Part shown: in pieces, positions 55,272 to 64,000 of the stretch
Numbering within the stretch: the first letter of the stretch is position 1
How the letters are laid out: the number at the start of each line of letters is the position of its first letter
DNA from: Sneathiella aquimaris
Lineage (GTDB): Bacteria; Pseudomonadota; Alphaproteobacteria; Sneathiellales; Sneathiellaceae
Reading direction: 5' to 3'
DNA length: 64,000 nucleotides
Assembly (NCBI RefSeq): GCF_026409565.1
Contig: NZ_CP112881.1
Location: 496,001-560,000 of the forward strand
Notes under the pieces: model-generated
Seen by the model: the letters and a program-made list of their open reading frames with translations, nothing else
What the model was told of the DNA's origin: nothing
Databases searched by the model: none
Made by a program: the position numbers and the translations under genes

Positions 55272-56519
55272 ATGACCGGTACTGGCAAATATTATGACGA
55301 ACTTGAAACCCGTGAGGGGGCGGTTCGTGAAAAAGAACAGTTTCAGGCATTGCAAGCACAGATCGTGCACGCGAAAGCCAATTCTGATTATTTTGGCGAG
55401 ATACTGAAAGATGTCGACCCTGCGTCGATCACCTCTCGGGATGCGTTAGCCAAATTGCCAGTGACCCGGAAAGCGGACCTGATCGGATATCAGACGTCCA
55501 ACCCGCCTTTGGGTGGTTTGAACGCAGAGCCGATCGGAGACGTGGCGAATGTGTTCATGTCGCCTGGCCCGATCTTTGAGCCTGGGCAACGGACAAAGGA
55601 TTACTTTCGGATGGGGCGTGCCATGTGGGCTGCCGGCTTCCGTCCGGGAGATCTAGTTTACAATACGTTTTCCTACCACATGACCCCGGCCGGTCACATG
55701 ATGGAAAGCGGAGCCCATGCTGTTGGCTGCCCTGTTTTCCCCGCCGGAATTGGGAATACGGAGATGCAAATTCAGGCAGTGGCAACCCTGAAACCACGGG
55801 CCTATGTCGGGACGCCGTCCTTCTTGAAGATTCTGCTTGAAAAAGGCAGGGAAGCAGGTGCCGACATGTCGTCCATCAAGGTTGCCAGTGTTGGTGGGGA
55901 GGCGTTGCCACCCTCGTTACGAACCGCATTGCAGGATCTGGGGATCGATCTGGTGATCCAGTCGTATGGGACAGCCGATCTTGGTCTGATTGCTTATGAG
56001 ACAGAAGCCATGGAAGGTATGACAATCGATGAAGGCGTTTTTGTCGAGATTGTCCGGCCTGGTACAGGCGATCCTGTTGGTCCGGGTGAAGTTGGTGAGG
56101 TTGTCGTCACCAGTTTTAATAAAACATATCCATTGATCCGTTTCGGTACGGGCGATATGTCTGCATTTTTGCCGGATGGCAGTGCCTGTGGCCGAACAGG
56201 TCCCCGGATCAAGGGGTGGATGGGACGCGCTGACCAGACCGCTAAAGTGAAGGGCATGTTTGTTCATCCCGGCCAAGTGGTTGATGTTCAGAAACGCCAT
56301 AGCGAGATCAAAAAGGTTCGTCTGGTGATTACCAGTCATGACAATGTCGATGCGATGACGCTTCAATGCGAAGTTGAAAAAGGAAATGATCCACTGAAAT
56401 CGGCGATTGAAGAGTCCGTTCAAAGCCTGTGTAAAGTGCGGGGCGGCGTGGAGTTCGTTGCGCCGGGGTCGCTTCCAAATGATGGAAAAGTGATCGACGA
56501 CGCACGGAGCTACGAATAA
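55272..56519 (+). CDS. Phenylacetate-CoA ligase-like AMP-binding protein
   Basis: Adenylate-forming enzyme of 415 residues with PaaK-like architecture: FRMGRAMWAAGFRPGD, a GMRPGD-like block, YGTADLGLIAYE (A5-type motif), TSFNKTYPLIRFGTGDMS and the C-terminal hinge IKGWMGRADQTAKVKGMFV. It probably forms a CoA thioester of an aromatic or other carboxylic acid. It is the last gene of the operon that begins with the long-chain ligase, and no paa catabolic genes are present. The substrate could therefore differ from phenylacetate. Confidence 0.9.
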   Translation: MTGTGKYYDELETREGAVREKEQFQALQAQIVHAKANSDYFGEILKDVDPASITSRDALAKLPVTRKADLIGYQTSNPPLGGLNAEPIGDVANVFMSPGPIFEPGQRTKDYFRMGRAMWAAGFRPGDLVYNTFSYHMTPAGHMMESGAHAVGCPVFPAGIGNTEMQIQAVATLKPRAYVGTPSFLKILLEKGREAGADMSSIKVASVGGEALPPSLRTALQDLGIDLVIQSYGTADLGLIAYETEAMEGMTIDEGVFVEIVRPGTGDPVGPGEVGEVVVTSFNKTYPLIRFGTGDMSAFLPDGSACGRTGPRIKGWMGRADQTAKVKGMFVHPGQVVDVQKRHSEIKKVRLVITSHDNVDAMTLQCEVEKGNDPLKSAIEESVQSLCKVRGGVEFVAPGSLPNDGKVIDDARSYE

Positions 56520-56636
56520 CGGCGCACTACGAGACTATTCGTCGCATCTGCAAAGGTTGCGAGAAGGGGAACATTCCTGTAGTCAGTGAACGGACCTCTT
56601 TTTTATTTGTAATGATCTTGGATAGTCCGTTTTCTG

Positions 56637-57263
56637 ATGACCCTGCATGTTAAAAACCTGAGTTGTATTCGTCAGGATCGCTTGATATTTCGGGAACTCG
56701 ACTTTTCGCTCTCCCCCGGATCGGTTATGTGGATCAAGGGAAAAAACGGTGCAGGCAAGTCTTCTTTGTTGCGGATGATTGCCGGTCTGTTACGCCCGGT
56801 AGAGGGCGACATTTTCTGGAATGACCAGAATGTCCACGCAGACCCCGACAGTTTTGCCGGCCAGTTTCACTTTCTGGGTCATCAGGAACCTTTGAAACCA
56901 GTTTTTACCGTTTATGAAAATCTCGACTTCTGGTCGCGCTTTCACGGGGGTAGTCGCGCCGCCGTTGACGCGGCGATGGATGCCTTTGATCTACAAAGGC
57001 TTCGCAACACGCCAGCCCGTATTTTATCAGCAGGTCAAAAAAAGCGGACGAACCTTGCACGTCTGATTGCCAGTCCCGCCCCCTTATGGCTTCTTGATGA
57101 GCCGTTAAGCTCCCTCGACGTTCATTATATCGAACTTTTCACTCACGTCCTTGAGGCACATGTCTCGGCGGGTGGAATGGCATTATTGGCCACCCATCAG
57201 GAAATCGGGATTCCGTCCCTTAGAACGCTCAATCTGGACGCAGCCAAGGGTGGCGTGTCATGA
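56637..57263 (+). CDS. ccmA: Cytochrome c maturation ATP-binding protein CcmA
   Basis: Cytoplasmic ABC ATPase of 208 residues, the usual CcmA length, with Walker A GKNGAGKSS, signature LSAGQKKRTNLARL and Walker B LWLLDEPLSSLD. With CcmB and CcmC it releases holo-CcmE from the membrane complex. First gene of the ccm operon; ATGA overlap with ccmB. Confidence 0.96.
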   Translation: MTLHVKNLSCIRQDRLIFRELDFSLSPGSVMWIKGKNGAGKSSLLRMIAGLLRPVEGDIFWNDQNVHADPDSFAGQFHFLGHQEPLKPVFTVYENLDFWSRFHGGSRAAVDAAMDAFDLQRLRNTPARILSAGQKKRTNLARLIASPAPLWLLDEPLSSLDVHYIELFTHVLEAHVSAGGMALLATHQEIGIPSLRTLNLDAAKGGVS

Positions 57264-57925
57264 ATAGTTTCCTCTGCGTCTTTAAGCGGGACTTTAGTTT
57301 GGCGGCACGGCAAGGCAGTGCCCTGACCATGACCTTGTCTTTTTTTGTGATCGCAGTGACGCTTTTCCCTCTGGGTGTAGGGCCTGAACTTTCTGTTCTG
57401 GCACGGATTGGGCCCGGGGTTTTATGGGTTGGTGCCTTACTCTCCTGCCTTTTGACATTGGATCGAATGTTTCAGGCTGACTATGAGGATGGTTCACTTG
57501 ATCAATTAATGGTCGGAACGCTTCCCGTAGAAATGATGGTTCTGGCGAAGGTTTTGGCCCACTGGATTACCTCGGTGCTGCCATTGATTGTAATCACACC
57601 GGTTCTTGCCATATCCTTTAATATGCCGGCGGATAGCTTGCCGGTTATGGTTTTGGCATTATTTGTGGGATCACCCGTTCTCAGTCTGATAGGATCAGTT
57701 GGGGCGGCCCTTACGGTTGGGATGCGTCGCGGTGGGGTGCTTTTATCTTTGTTGGTATTGCCCCTGTATATACCGGTTTTAATCTTTGGTGTTGCAGCCG
57801 TAGAAGCGGCGGTTGCCTTGTTACCGGTCGCGCCTCATTTATTGTTGTTGTCCGGGCTCTCGCTTGGAGCATTAGTGGTATGCCCCCTGGGGGCGGCGGC
57901 TGGCTTAAGGCTTGCAGTAGAGTAG
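57260..57925 (+). CDS. ccmB: Cytochrome c maturation permease CcmB
   Basis: Inner-membrane protein of 221 residues with six TM helices. The DYEDGSLDQLMVGTLPVEM segment and APHLLLLSGLSL near the C-terminus are CcmB-typical. The start overlaps the ccmA stop by four bases. It is part of the CcmABCD complex. Confidence 0.96.
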   Translation: MNSFLCVFKRDFSLAARQGSALTMTLSFFVIAVTLFPLGVGPELSVLARIGPGVLWVGALLSCLLTLDRMFQADYEDGSLDQLMVGTLPVEMMVLAKVLAHWITSVLPLIVITPVLAISFNMPADSLPVMVLALFVGSPVLSLIGSVGAALTVGMRRGGVLLSLLVLPLYIPVLIFGVAAVEAAVALLPVAPHLLLLSGLSLGALVVCPLGAAAGLRLAVE

Positions 57926-57966
57926 AAAGAGCAGGATGAGAACGAAGTTAATACAAGGAGTTTGGA

Positions 57967-58698
57967 ATGGCTGTTGACCTTCATCGATTTGCCAATCCCA
58001 CGCGTTTTCTAAAGTTAGCGTCTGTGATATTCCCATGGGCAACCGGCCTGACGGTTCTGCTTTTAGGGATTGGTCTTTACTATTCTCTTTTTCTGTCTCC
58101 TGAAGATTATCAGCAGGGCGATACTGTCCGTATCATGTTTGTCCATGTGCCGGCGGCGTGGATGGCGATGAGTGTTTATACCATGATGGCTGTTTCGTCT
58201 GCTGTTGGGTGGATCTGGAAACATCCGGTCGCCGATTTGTCAGCGAAAGCGGCGGCCCCTATAGGGGCAAGTTTTACGTTTTTGGCCCTTGTAACAGGCG
58301 CTCTGTGGGGGCAGCCAATGTGGGGAACCTATTGGGTTTGGGATGCGCGTCTGACCAGTATGCTCATTCTGTTTTTCCTGTATTTGGGCTATATGGCCAT
58401 TTGGGAAAGTTTTGACGAACCGGGCAAGGCGGCCAAGGCGGCTGCCATTCTTGTCCTGATTGGTGCCATCAATATTCCAATTATCAAATTTTCAGTTGAT
58501 TGGTGGAATACCCTGCATCAGCCTGCCAGTGTCGCGACGATGGAAGGGCCAAAAATTCACAGTTCTATCCTGACGCCACTGCTTATAATGGCCGCGGCCT
58601 ATACAACGCTGTTTGTAAGTTTGTTCATTATTCGGGTGAAGACAGAGATCTTAAGCAGACGGTTAAGAATTCTACGGGTGAACGCCGCACAGGATTGA
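57967..58698 (+). CDS. ccmC: Heme handling protein CcmC
   Basis: Inner-membrane protein of 243 residues with six TM helices. The tryptophan-rich WWD-type motif WGTYWVWDARLTS and conserved His in FVHVPAAW and TLHQPASV bind heme, which is passed to CcmE. AAGGAG lies six bases before the ATG. It follows ccmB by 41 bases. Confidence 0.97.
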   Translation: MAVDLHRFANPTRFLKLASVIFPWATGLTVLLLGIGLYYSLFLSPEDYQQGDTVRIMFVHVPAAWMAMSVYTMMAVSSAVGWIWKHPVADLSAKAAAPIGASFTFLALVTGALWGQPMWGTYWVWDARLTSMLILFFLYLGYMAIWESFDEPGKAAKAAAILVLIGAINIPIIKFSVDWWNTLHQPASVATMEGPKIHSSILTPLLIMAAAYTTLFVSLFIIRVKTEILSRRLRILRVNAAQD

Positions 58699-58815
58699 CG
58701 GCAGCGGTACGCGTCATTGTGACGCATCAGGGTGGAGTTAGAGTGGAAAATTGCAGGAAATTGATTATATTTCTGGCACATGCAAGAACGCAGATTAGCA
58801 GGAGCGTTTGAGACT

Positions 58816-59013
58816 ATGGAAGAGTTTTTGAATATGGGCGGGTATGCTGCTTTTATCTGGCCATCATATGGTATTTCTGCGGCTGTTTTGGGGTTGCTTG
58901 CCTTCCAAAGTGTTCGTCGCCTTCGCAAGGTTGAAAACGAATTGGTGCCATTTGACGCAAAGCGGCAAAAACGGCGCAACAAAGTAATGCGTAACGAAAG
59001 TATTCAGTCATGA
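58816..59013 (+). CDS. ccmD: Small membrane protein CcmD
   Basis: Protein of about 65 residues with one TM helix ([18 protein letters not shown]) and a basic cytoplasmic tail. The pattern [12 protein letters not shown] is the CcmD hallmark. AGGAGCG lies nine bases before the ATG at 58816; a frame starting twelve codons upstream is not needed. It promotes release of heme-loaded CcmE from CcmABC. ATGA overlap with ccmE. Confidence 0.92.
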   Translation: MEEFLNMGGYAAFIWPSYGISAAVLGLLAFQSVRRLRKVENELVPFDAKRQKRRNKVMRNESIQS

Positions 59014-59462
59014 CAAGAAAGCGCCGGCGCCTTTATTTCCTGACGGCTGGCCTTGCCGTTTTGGGTTTGGCCGCGACCCTCGTCCTAATGTCTTTTGAAG
59101 ACAGTTTGGTGTTTTTCAGAAGCCCTTCTGATTTGGCTGAAGAGCCTGTCCCTGCGGGGCGCAACTTTCGGTTAGGAGGGTTGGTTGAAGAGGGTAGCGT
59201 TGTCAAAGAAGGCGTTGAAATTCGATTTGTTGTTACGGATATGGCCGAAACGGTTCCTGTGAGATTTCGGGGGCTTGTCCCTGACTTGTTCCGCGAGGGA
59301 CAGGGCGTTGTCGCAGAAGGCCAGCTGGACGATGAGGGTGTCTTTGTTGCGTCGAACGTGCTCGCGAAGCATGACGAAAATTATATGCCGCCAGAAGTCG
59401 CTGAAAGCTTGAAGAAAGCTGGACAATGGCAACCTGAAACTGATTCAAAGGCGACAGACTGA
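59010..59462 (+). CDS. ccmE: Heme chaperone CcmE
   Basis: Membrane-anchored periplasmic heme chaperone of 150 residues. One N-terminal TM helix precedes an OB-fold domain ([33 protein letters not shown]). The covalent heme-binding His is about H121 in [11 protein letters not shown]. Its stop overlaps the ccmF start by one base. Confidence 0.97.
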   Translation: MTRKRRRLYFLTAGLAVLGLAATLVLMSFEDSLVFFRSPSDLAEEPVPAGRNFRLGGLVEEGSVVKEGVEIRFVVTDMAETVPVRFRGLVPDLFREGQGVVAEGQLDDEGVFVASNVLAKHDENYMPPEVAESLKKAGQWQPETDSKATD

Positions 59463-61456
59463 TGACAGCAGAAATTGGACAATTCACTCTGATTTTGGCG
59501 CTTGTGGTTGCTATTTTGCAATCAACTGTCCCTCTAATCGGGGCCGCGCGACAGAACGGCCCGATGATGGCCTTTGCTGACTCGGCGGCACTTGTTCAAT
59601 TCCTTGCCGCATCGGTTGCCTTCATCGCCCTGACAGTGGCGTATGTATCCAGTGATTTCTCGGTCCTGAATGTCGTGAAAAACTCTCATTCTCTGAAACC
59701 AATGTTATATAAAATCAGTGGCGTTTGGGGAAATCATGAAGGATCGCTTCTTCTATGGGTATGGATTTTGGCGCTGTTTGGTTTTGCCGTTTCGGCGTTT
59801 GGTAAAAACCTTCCGGGAAGCCTAAAGGCGCGCGTTTTATCCGTTCAGGGCTTTGTCGGTGTCGGTTTTCTTCTCTTTATCATTTTTACTTCCAATCCGT
59901 TCGAGAGAATTGATCCCGCCCCCTTTGATGGTCAGGGACTGAACCCTTTGCTTCAGGATCCGGGCCTCGCTTTTCATCCGCCATTTCTTTATCTGGGATA
60001 TGTCGGTCTGTCTGTGACATTTTCATTTGCCATTGCGGCGTTGATCGAGGGCAAGGTTGATCCGGCCTGGGCCCGCTGGGTTCGCCCGTGGACGCTGGCA
60101 GCATGGGCGTTTCTGACAATTGGTATCGCCTTGGGTTCCTGGTGGGCTTACTATGAGTTGGGCTGGGGCGGCTGGTGGTTCTGGGATCCGGTAGAAAATG
60201 CGTCTTTCATGCCGTGGCTCGCCGCAACGGCTCTCCTGCATTCTGCGATCGTCGTTGAAAAACGGGACACGTTGCGGAATTGGACGATCCTGCTTGCCAT
60301 TATCGCGTTCAGTCTTTCGCTTTTGGGAACTTTCCTGGTGCGTTCGGGCGTTTTGAATTCTGTTCATGCCTTCGCCACGGACCCGGAACGCGGGATTTTC
60401 ATCCTCTGTTTTTTGAGTGTCATCATTGGCGGCTCTCTTCTGTTATACGGTGTTCGGGCACCTTCGATGAAAGGGGGCGGTCTATTCTCGCCTGTTAGTC
60501 GTGAAGGGGCGCTTGTTTTGAATAACCTTCTGTTATCAACAGCGGCTGCGACTGTGTTGCTGGGAACCCTGTATCCTATTTTTCTGGATGCGTTCAGTGG
60601 TGCAAAAGTGTCTGTTGGACCACCGTATTTCAACGCCACCTTTTTGCCGCTGGCGATGCCATTGGTTGTCGCCGTTGCCATCGGGCCGTTACTTCCGTGG
60701 AAACGGGCGGATCTGGTCGGTGTTTTGTCCCGCCTGAAATTCGCACTTTTTGCGGTTGTTGCCATTGTCGGCATAAGTTGGTGGATTGCTGAAGATGGCC
60801 CCTTTCTTGCCTTTGTCGGGATGGGTTTGTTCGGATGGTTATTTGTCGGTACTCTTCTGGAATGGACCGACAGGTTCAAGTTGTTCAGGATCCCGCTGGG
60901 GAACAGTTGGAAGCGGATGGTCAATCTGCCTCGAAGTGCCCACGGTATGATGCTTGCGCATTTAGGGGTTTCTCTGGTTATTCTGGGGATAACCGCGTCG
61001 GAAGCCTGGCAAAGCGAGCGGCTGGAAGTGATGCGGCCGGGTGAAGTCGCCACCGTTGGTGGGTATGATTTCCGTTTTGACGGTGCATCCGATAAGACCG
61101 GGCCTAACTATACCTATCTTGAAGGGACTTTCACCGTGTCAAAGAACGGACGGGAAGTTGTGGTTCTCAACCCAGAGCAACGCCAGTATACGAACCCGCC
61201 TATGGAGACAACAGAAGCGGCTATCTGGCCGATGCTAACGGCAGACCTGTATGCGGTTGTGGGCGAGTCTGATGGTAAGGGAGGGTATGCGACGCGTATT
61301 TATCATAAGCCGTTTATATCCTGGATCTGGATTGGCGCCATTGTCATGTTTATTGGAGGCGGGTTTAGCCTGAGCGATCGACGTTTTCGCATTGGTGCCG
61401 CCCGTAAGAAAACGAAGCAGGCTGCAACAGACCAGCCAGTAGCAGGGGTATCCTAG
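59462..61456 (+). CDS. ccmF: Cytochrome c heme lyase subunit CcmF
   Basis: Large inner-membrane protein of 664 residues with about 15 TM helices. The WWD domain GWGGWWFWDPVENASFMPWL and the conserved GNHEGSLLLW segment mark CcmF. It ligates heme from CcmE to apocytochrome c together with CcmH and CcmI. Confidence 0.97.
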   Translation: MTAEIGQFTLILALVVAILQSTVPLIGAARQNGPMMAFADSAALVQFLAASVAFIALTVAYVSSDFSVLNVVKNSHSLKPMLYKISGVWGNHEGSLLLWVWILALFGFAVSAFGKNLPGSLKARVLSVQGFVGVGFLLFIIFTSNPFERIDPAPFDGQGLNPLLQDPGLAFHPPFLYLGYVGLSVTFSFAIAALIEGKVDPAWARWVRPWTLAAWAFLTIGIALGSWWAYYELGWGGWWFWDPVENASFMPWLAATALLHSAIVVEKRDTLRNWTILLAIIAFSLSLLGTFLVRSGVLNSVHAFATDPERGIFILCFLSVIIGGSLLLYGVRAPSMKGGGLFSPVSREGALVLNNLLLSTAAATVLLGTLYPIFLDAFSGAKVSVGPPYFNATFLPLAMPLVVAVAIGPLLPWKRADLVGVLSRLKFALFAVVAIVGISWWIAEDGPFLAFVGMGLFGWLFVGTLLEWTDRFKLFRIPLGNSWKRMVNLPRSAHGMMLAHLGVSLVILGITASEAWQSERLEVMRPGEVATVGGYDFRFDGASDKTGPNYTYLEGTFTVSKNGREVVVLNPEQRQYTNPPMETTEAAIWPMLTADLYAVVGESDGKGGYATRIYHKPFISWIWIGAIVMFIGGGFSLSDRRFRIGAARKKTKQAATDQPVAGVS

Positions 61457-61457
61457 T

Positions 61458-61994
61458 ATGCGGTTTGGTTTTTTGGCGCCTGTCGTGACGTTTGCCGTTA
61501 TTGCAGGCGTAATGGCATATGCTTTATTTTTTCTTGATCCAACAGAAATCCCGTCCGAGCTTGTTAGCAAACCGGCCCCTGAATTCAGTTTGGCGCCCGT
61601 TCCAGATTATGGCTTGCCTTTAGAAACCGCTCATTTGAAGCAGGGAAAGGTTACGTTGCTCAATGTTTTTGCGTCCTGGTGCGTGGCCTGCCTTGCAGAA
61701 CACCCAACTTTGATGGCTTTGAAAGAGAAAGGAGCCGTTGAAATTTATGGGTTGAATTACAAGGACAAACCGGAAGCAGCCCGCAAATGGCTGAAAAAAC
61801 ACGGTAATCCTTATACCCGCACGGGAATGGATCTGAACGGGCGCGTTGGGATTAACTTTGGCGTGTATGGGGTTCCTGAAACCTTTATTATGAGCCCGGA
61901 AGGGACCATTTTGGATAAGATTATCGGTCCGATCACTGAAGATGATTTGAACAATCGTATCCTTCCACGACTTAAAGGGGCTAGCGGGTCATGA
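61458..61994 (+). CDS. ccmG: Thiol:disulfide oxidoreductase CcmG (DsbE)
   Basis: Membrane-anchored periplasmic thioredoxin-like protein of 178 residues. One TM helix precedes the active site ASWCVACLAEH (C75 and C78). GVYGVPETFIM gives the cis-Pro loop. It reduces the apocytochrome thiols or CcmH before heme attachment. It starts one base after ccmF and overlaps ccmH. Confidence 0.96.
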   Translation: MRFGFLAPVVTFAVIAGVMAYALFFLDPTEIPSELVSKPAPEFSLAPVPDYGLPLETAHLKQGKVTLLNVFASWCVACLAEHPTLMALKEKGAVEIYGLNYKDKPEAARKWLKKHGNPYTRTGMDLNGRVGINFGVYGVPETFIMSPEGTILDKIIGPITEDDLNNRILPRLKGASGS

Positions 61995-62482
61995 AAACCG
62001 GACTGATACGGCTATTGATCCTGATGACCCTGTTTTCACCGGCCGTTGGTCAGGCGGTCTTTGTTGAAGAGCGTTTGCCCGATACCGCCGCTGAAAAACG
62101 GGCCCGAGATATTGCGGAAGACATTCGGTGTCTGGTCTGTCAGAACCAATCCATCATGGACAGCAATGCCGACCTTGCCAAAGACCTTCGCGGTATCGTG
62201 CGAGAGAGAGTGGCGGCTGGGGATAGTGACGAGGACGTGCGTCAGTTTCTTGTGGATCGTTATGGCGACTGGGTTTTGCTAGATCCGCCATTTAAACTGA
62301 CGACCTTTATTCTTTGGGTGGGCCCTTTGTTTGTTTTTCTGATTGCGGGCATTGCGACGGTCCTTTTTCTCAGAAGAAGGTCTGTTCCCGCAGCGACTAA
62401 CGACAAAGCCGCGCCGCTTAGTCAAAGTGAAAAAGAAGCATTTGATAAGCTTCTTAAGGAAGAAGAAGGATCAGCATCGTGA
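61991..62482 (+). CDS. ccmH: Cytochrome c maturation protein CcmH
   Basis: Periplasmic membrane-anchored protein of 163 residues with signal peptide, thiol pair C47/C50 in RCLVCQNQSI and one C-terminal TM helix. It holds the apocytochrome CxxCH motif for heme ligation. It is the short CcmH (Ccl2) form, with the TPR part encoded separately as ccmI. Confidence 0.96.
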   Translation: MKTGLIRLLILMTLFSPAVGQAVFVEERLPDTAAEKRARDIAEDIRCLVCQNQSIMDSNADLAKDLRGIVRERVAAGDSDEDVRQFLVDRYGDWVLLDPPFKLTTFILWVGPLFVFLIAGIATVLFLRRRSVPAATNDKAAPLSQSEKEAFDKLLKEEEGSAS

Positions 62483-63867
62483 CGTGGTTCATACTGTCGC
62501 TTATCTGTTTGCCTGCGATTTTTATCCTTGCCTATCCTTTATTGTTTCGCTCTGCCCGGACAATTGGTCGAAATGAAGGGGGCATGTCCGTTTATCGTCA
62601 GCAACTGAATGAGCTGGATGCAGACATTGAACGTGGGGTTCTGAAAGAAGCTGAAGCAGAAGCGACCAAGATTGAAATTCAGCGCCGCATGTTAAAGCTT
62701 TCAGCCGATGGATCTTCCGACGCGTCTAAATCCGGGTCTCCTCTGATCGCGGGGGTGCTGTTACTCTGTATTCCTTTGGCGGCTTTTATCCTTTACGGTC
62801 TGCTAGGAAACCCCGATTTGCCATCAAAGCCCCTTGCTGAGCGGGATATCGCGGCAGAAAAGCAGGATCTTGCAGGCAGCAATCTAAACACGTTGGTCCA
62901 GAAGCTGGCGGAACGGCTTCAGGAACAACCTGAGAATCTGGATGGCTGGATTCTGCTGGCCCGCACCCTTTCACGGATGGAACGTTATCAAGAAGCGGCT
63001 GAAACCTTTTTGCAGGCCACAAAAATTGCACCTGATGATGCCGATCTGTATGTCGGCGCCGGCGAAAATTTTTACTTTAAGGCTGATGGTGTGATTTCCG
63101 AAGATGCTGCAAAAGCATTTGAAGCGGCGGCCAAAGTGGACTCATCCCATGCCGGTGCCCGATATTATCTGGCATTGAAGGATGCTCAGAACGGGCAGGA
63201 AAAAGCAGCATTGGATCGCTGGGCCGCCTTGTATGAAGAAAGCGATGCAACGGCTCCCTATATGAGAATTCTGCACGGCCGAATTACCGAGGTTGCTGAG
63301 AATCTGGGGCAGGATGTCAGCGCTTTACTCGCTTCCAAAGATGTCATGGGGGCTGCCTCCGCTCAGGAAATGTCTGGGCCGAGTGAGCAGGATATGCAGG
63401 CCGCTGCGGATATGTCTGCAGAAGACCGACAGGAGATGATACAAAATATGGTGGCCCGCCTGGCCGAACGGATGGACGATGCGCCTGATTTTGCAGGTTT
63501 GATGCGGCTTGGTAATGTTTATGGAACATTGGGCCAGCATGAAAAGTCAGCGGCCGCCTATGGTCGGGCGGCTGAAATATCGCCAAATGATCCTAATCCT
63601 CTCAATCTTCAGGCGTTTGCTCTGACGCAGGCTGCCGGAAAAGGGGCGCCGCCGCCTCCTGCCGCCATTACCTTGTTTGAAAAGGTGCTATCGATGGATA
63701 AGAATGCGCCGGAGGCCCTTTGGTATCTTGGTATTGCCGAGGCGCAGAAGGGGAATAATGAGGCCGCACTGGATTATTGGAAACGTTTAAAATTGTTGGC
63801 GCCAGCCGATAGTCAGCTTTATCAAAATGTAACCAAAGCCATCAATGCTCTTCCCCAAAAGCAGTAG
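62479..63867 (+). CDS. ccmI: Cytochrome c maturation TPR protein CcmI
   Basis: Apocytochrome chaperone of 462 residues starting with GTG, overlapping ccmH by four bases. Two TM helices near residues 1-20 and 92-115 flank a cytoplasmic loop (YRQQLNELDADIERGVL). The periplasmic TPR part (about 135-460) has several repeats such as DGWILLARTLSRMERYQEAAETF and ALWYLGIAEAQKGNNEAALDYW. It recruits the C-terminal end of apocytochromes to CcmFH. Last gene of the operon. Confidence 0.95.
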   Translation: MTWFILSLICLPAIFILAYPLLFRSARTIGRNEGGMSVYRQQLNELDADIERGVLKEAEAEATKIEIQRRMLKLSADGSSDASKSGSPLIAGVLLLCIPLAAFILYGLLGNPDLPSKPLAERDIAAEKQDLAGSNLNTLVQKLAERLQEQPENLDGWILLARTLSRMERYQEAAETFLQATKIAPDDADLYVGAGENFYFKADGVISEDAAKAFEAAAKVDSSHAGARYYLALKDAQNGQEKAALDRWAALYEESDATAPYMRILHGRITEVAENLGQDVSALLASKDVMGAASAQEMSGPSEQDMQAAADMSAEDRQEMIQNMVARLAERMDDAPDFAGLMRLGNVYGTLGQHEKSAAAYGRAAEISPNDPNPLNLQAFALTQAAGKGAPPPPAAITLFEKVLSMDKNAPEALWYLGIAEAQKGNNEAALDYWKRLKLLAPADSQLYQNVTKAINALPQKQ

Positions 63868-63922
63868 AATTGCTACCCTTGGATTACGGATAGAATATCC
63901 GCGTTATTAGGTCAGAAGGCAC

Positions 63923-64000
63923 ATGGTCAAAATCTCAGGGACACTTTCCAGTAATGTCAGCTTGTCAGGACGCGCAGCTGGGGGGCACACTCAACCCAAT
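63923..64000 (+). CDS. Possible start of a further gene, cut by the window edge
   Basis: An ATG at 63923, with AGAAGG four bases upstream, opens a frame of 26 codons without a stop up to the last base. The N-terminus (MVKISGTLSSNVSLSG) is Ser/Gly-rich with no signal peptide. Nothing further can be said, and chance is possible at this length. Confidence 0.3.
   Translation, partial: MVKISGTLSSNVSLSGRAAGGHTQPN

Noticed and set aside
63887-63901. Hairpin CGGATA/TATCCG after ccmI as a terminator
   Set aside because: The loop is only three bases and no T run follows.

Overview
This 64 kb window looks like chromosomal DNA of a free-living, probably marine, alphaproteobacterium. The evidence is a complete System I cytochrome c maturation operon (ccmABCDEFGHI), an acnA-DUF1223 pair, TTT (tctCBA) and TRAP-TAXI carboxylate transporters, a CHASE2 adenylate cyclase and a type I secretion locus with a giant RTX protein. 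A Sneathiella/Kiloniella/Rhodospirillales-like host would fit, but the genus cannot be fixed from the sequence alone. I saw no rRNA, tRNA, CRISPR array, intact transposase or prophage.

Layout. 1-4.2 kb: the 3' part of a very large protein with two tandem nucleotidyltransferase-like units and a C-terminal protein-kinase-like domain. It meets a hybrid histidine kinase tail to tail (4.2-6.9 kb). 7.0-11.3 kb: an FCD-type GntR regulator divergent from tctC-tctB-tctA plus a small lipoprotein, with a palindromic operator on the tct promoter. 11.4-12.6 kb: a beta-propeller protein. 12.7-15.8 kb: a TAXI-TRAP transporter (minus strand). 16.3-17.4 kb: a metallo-beta-lactamase-fold lipoprotein.

17.7-30.6 kb is the most distinctive module. 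It encodes an ABC exporter, a membrane fusion protein, a CHASE2 class III adenylate cyclase, a TolC-type outer membrane channel, and a roughly 2000-residue FecR-RTX-Calx-beta-like-RTX secreted protein. The signalling enzyme sits inside the secretion operon, and the exported substrate begins with a FecR-type sensor-like domain. This suggests a secretion- or surface-state-dependent cAMP circuit.

30.7-47.3 kb is a housekeeping and signalling stretch: PhnA-like protein, enoyl-CoA hydratase, a chemoreceptor with three CHASE3-like copies, an ACT-domain regulator, an AAA ATPase with a GspE-type N-terminus, a LuxR response regulator, a HutC-type regulator, htpG, an unknown lipoprotein plus small-protein pair, a Nudix hydrolase, DUF1223 and acnA.

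48.2-56.5 kb is a catabolic operon: long-chain acyl-CoA synthetase, a LivGHMKF-type ABC importer and a phenylacetate-CoA ligase-like enzyme. It lies between acnA and the ccm operon (56.6-63.9 kb). These two loci are neighbours in some other alphaproteobacteria, so the liv cassette may be an insertion. The window ends in the first codons of a possible further gene.
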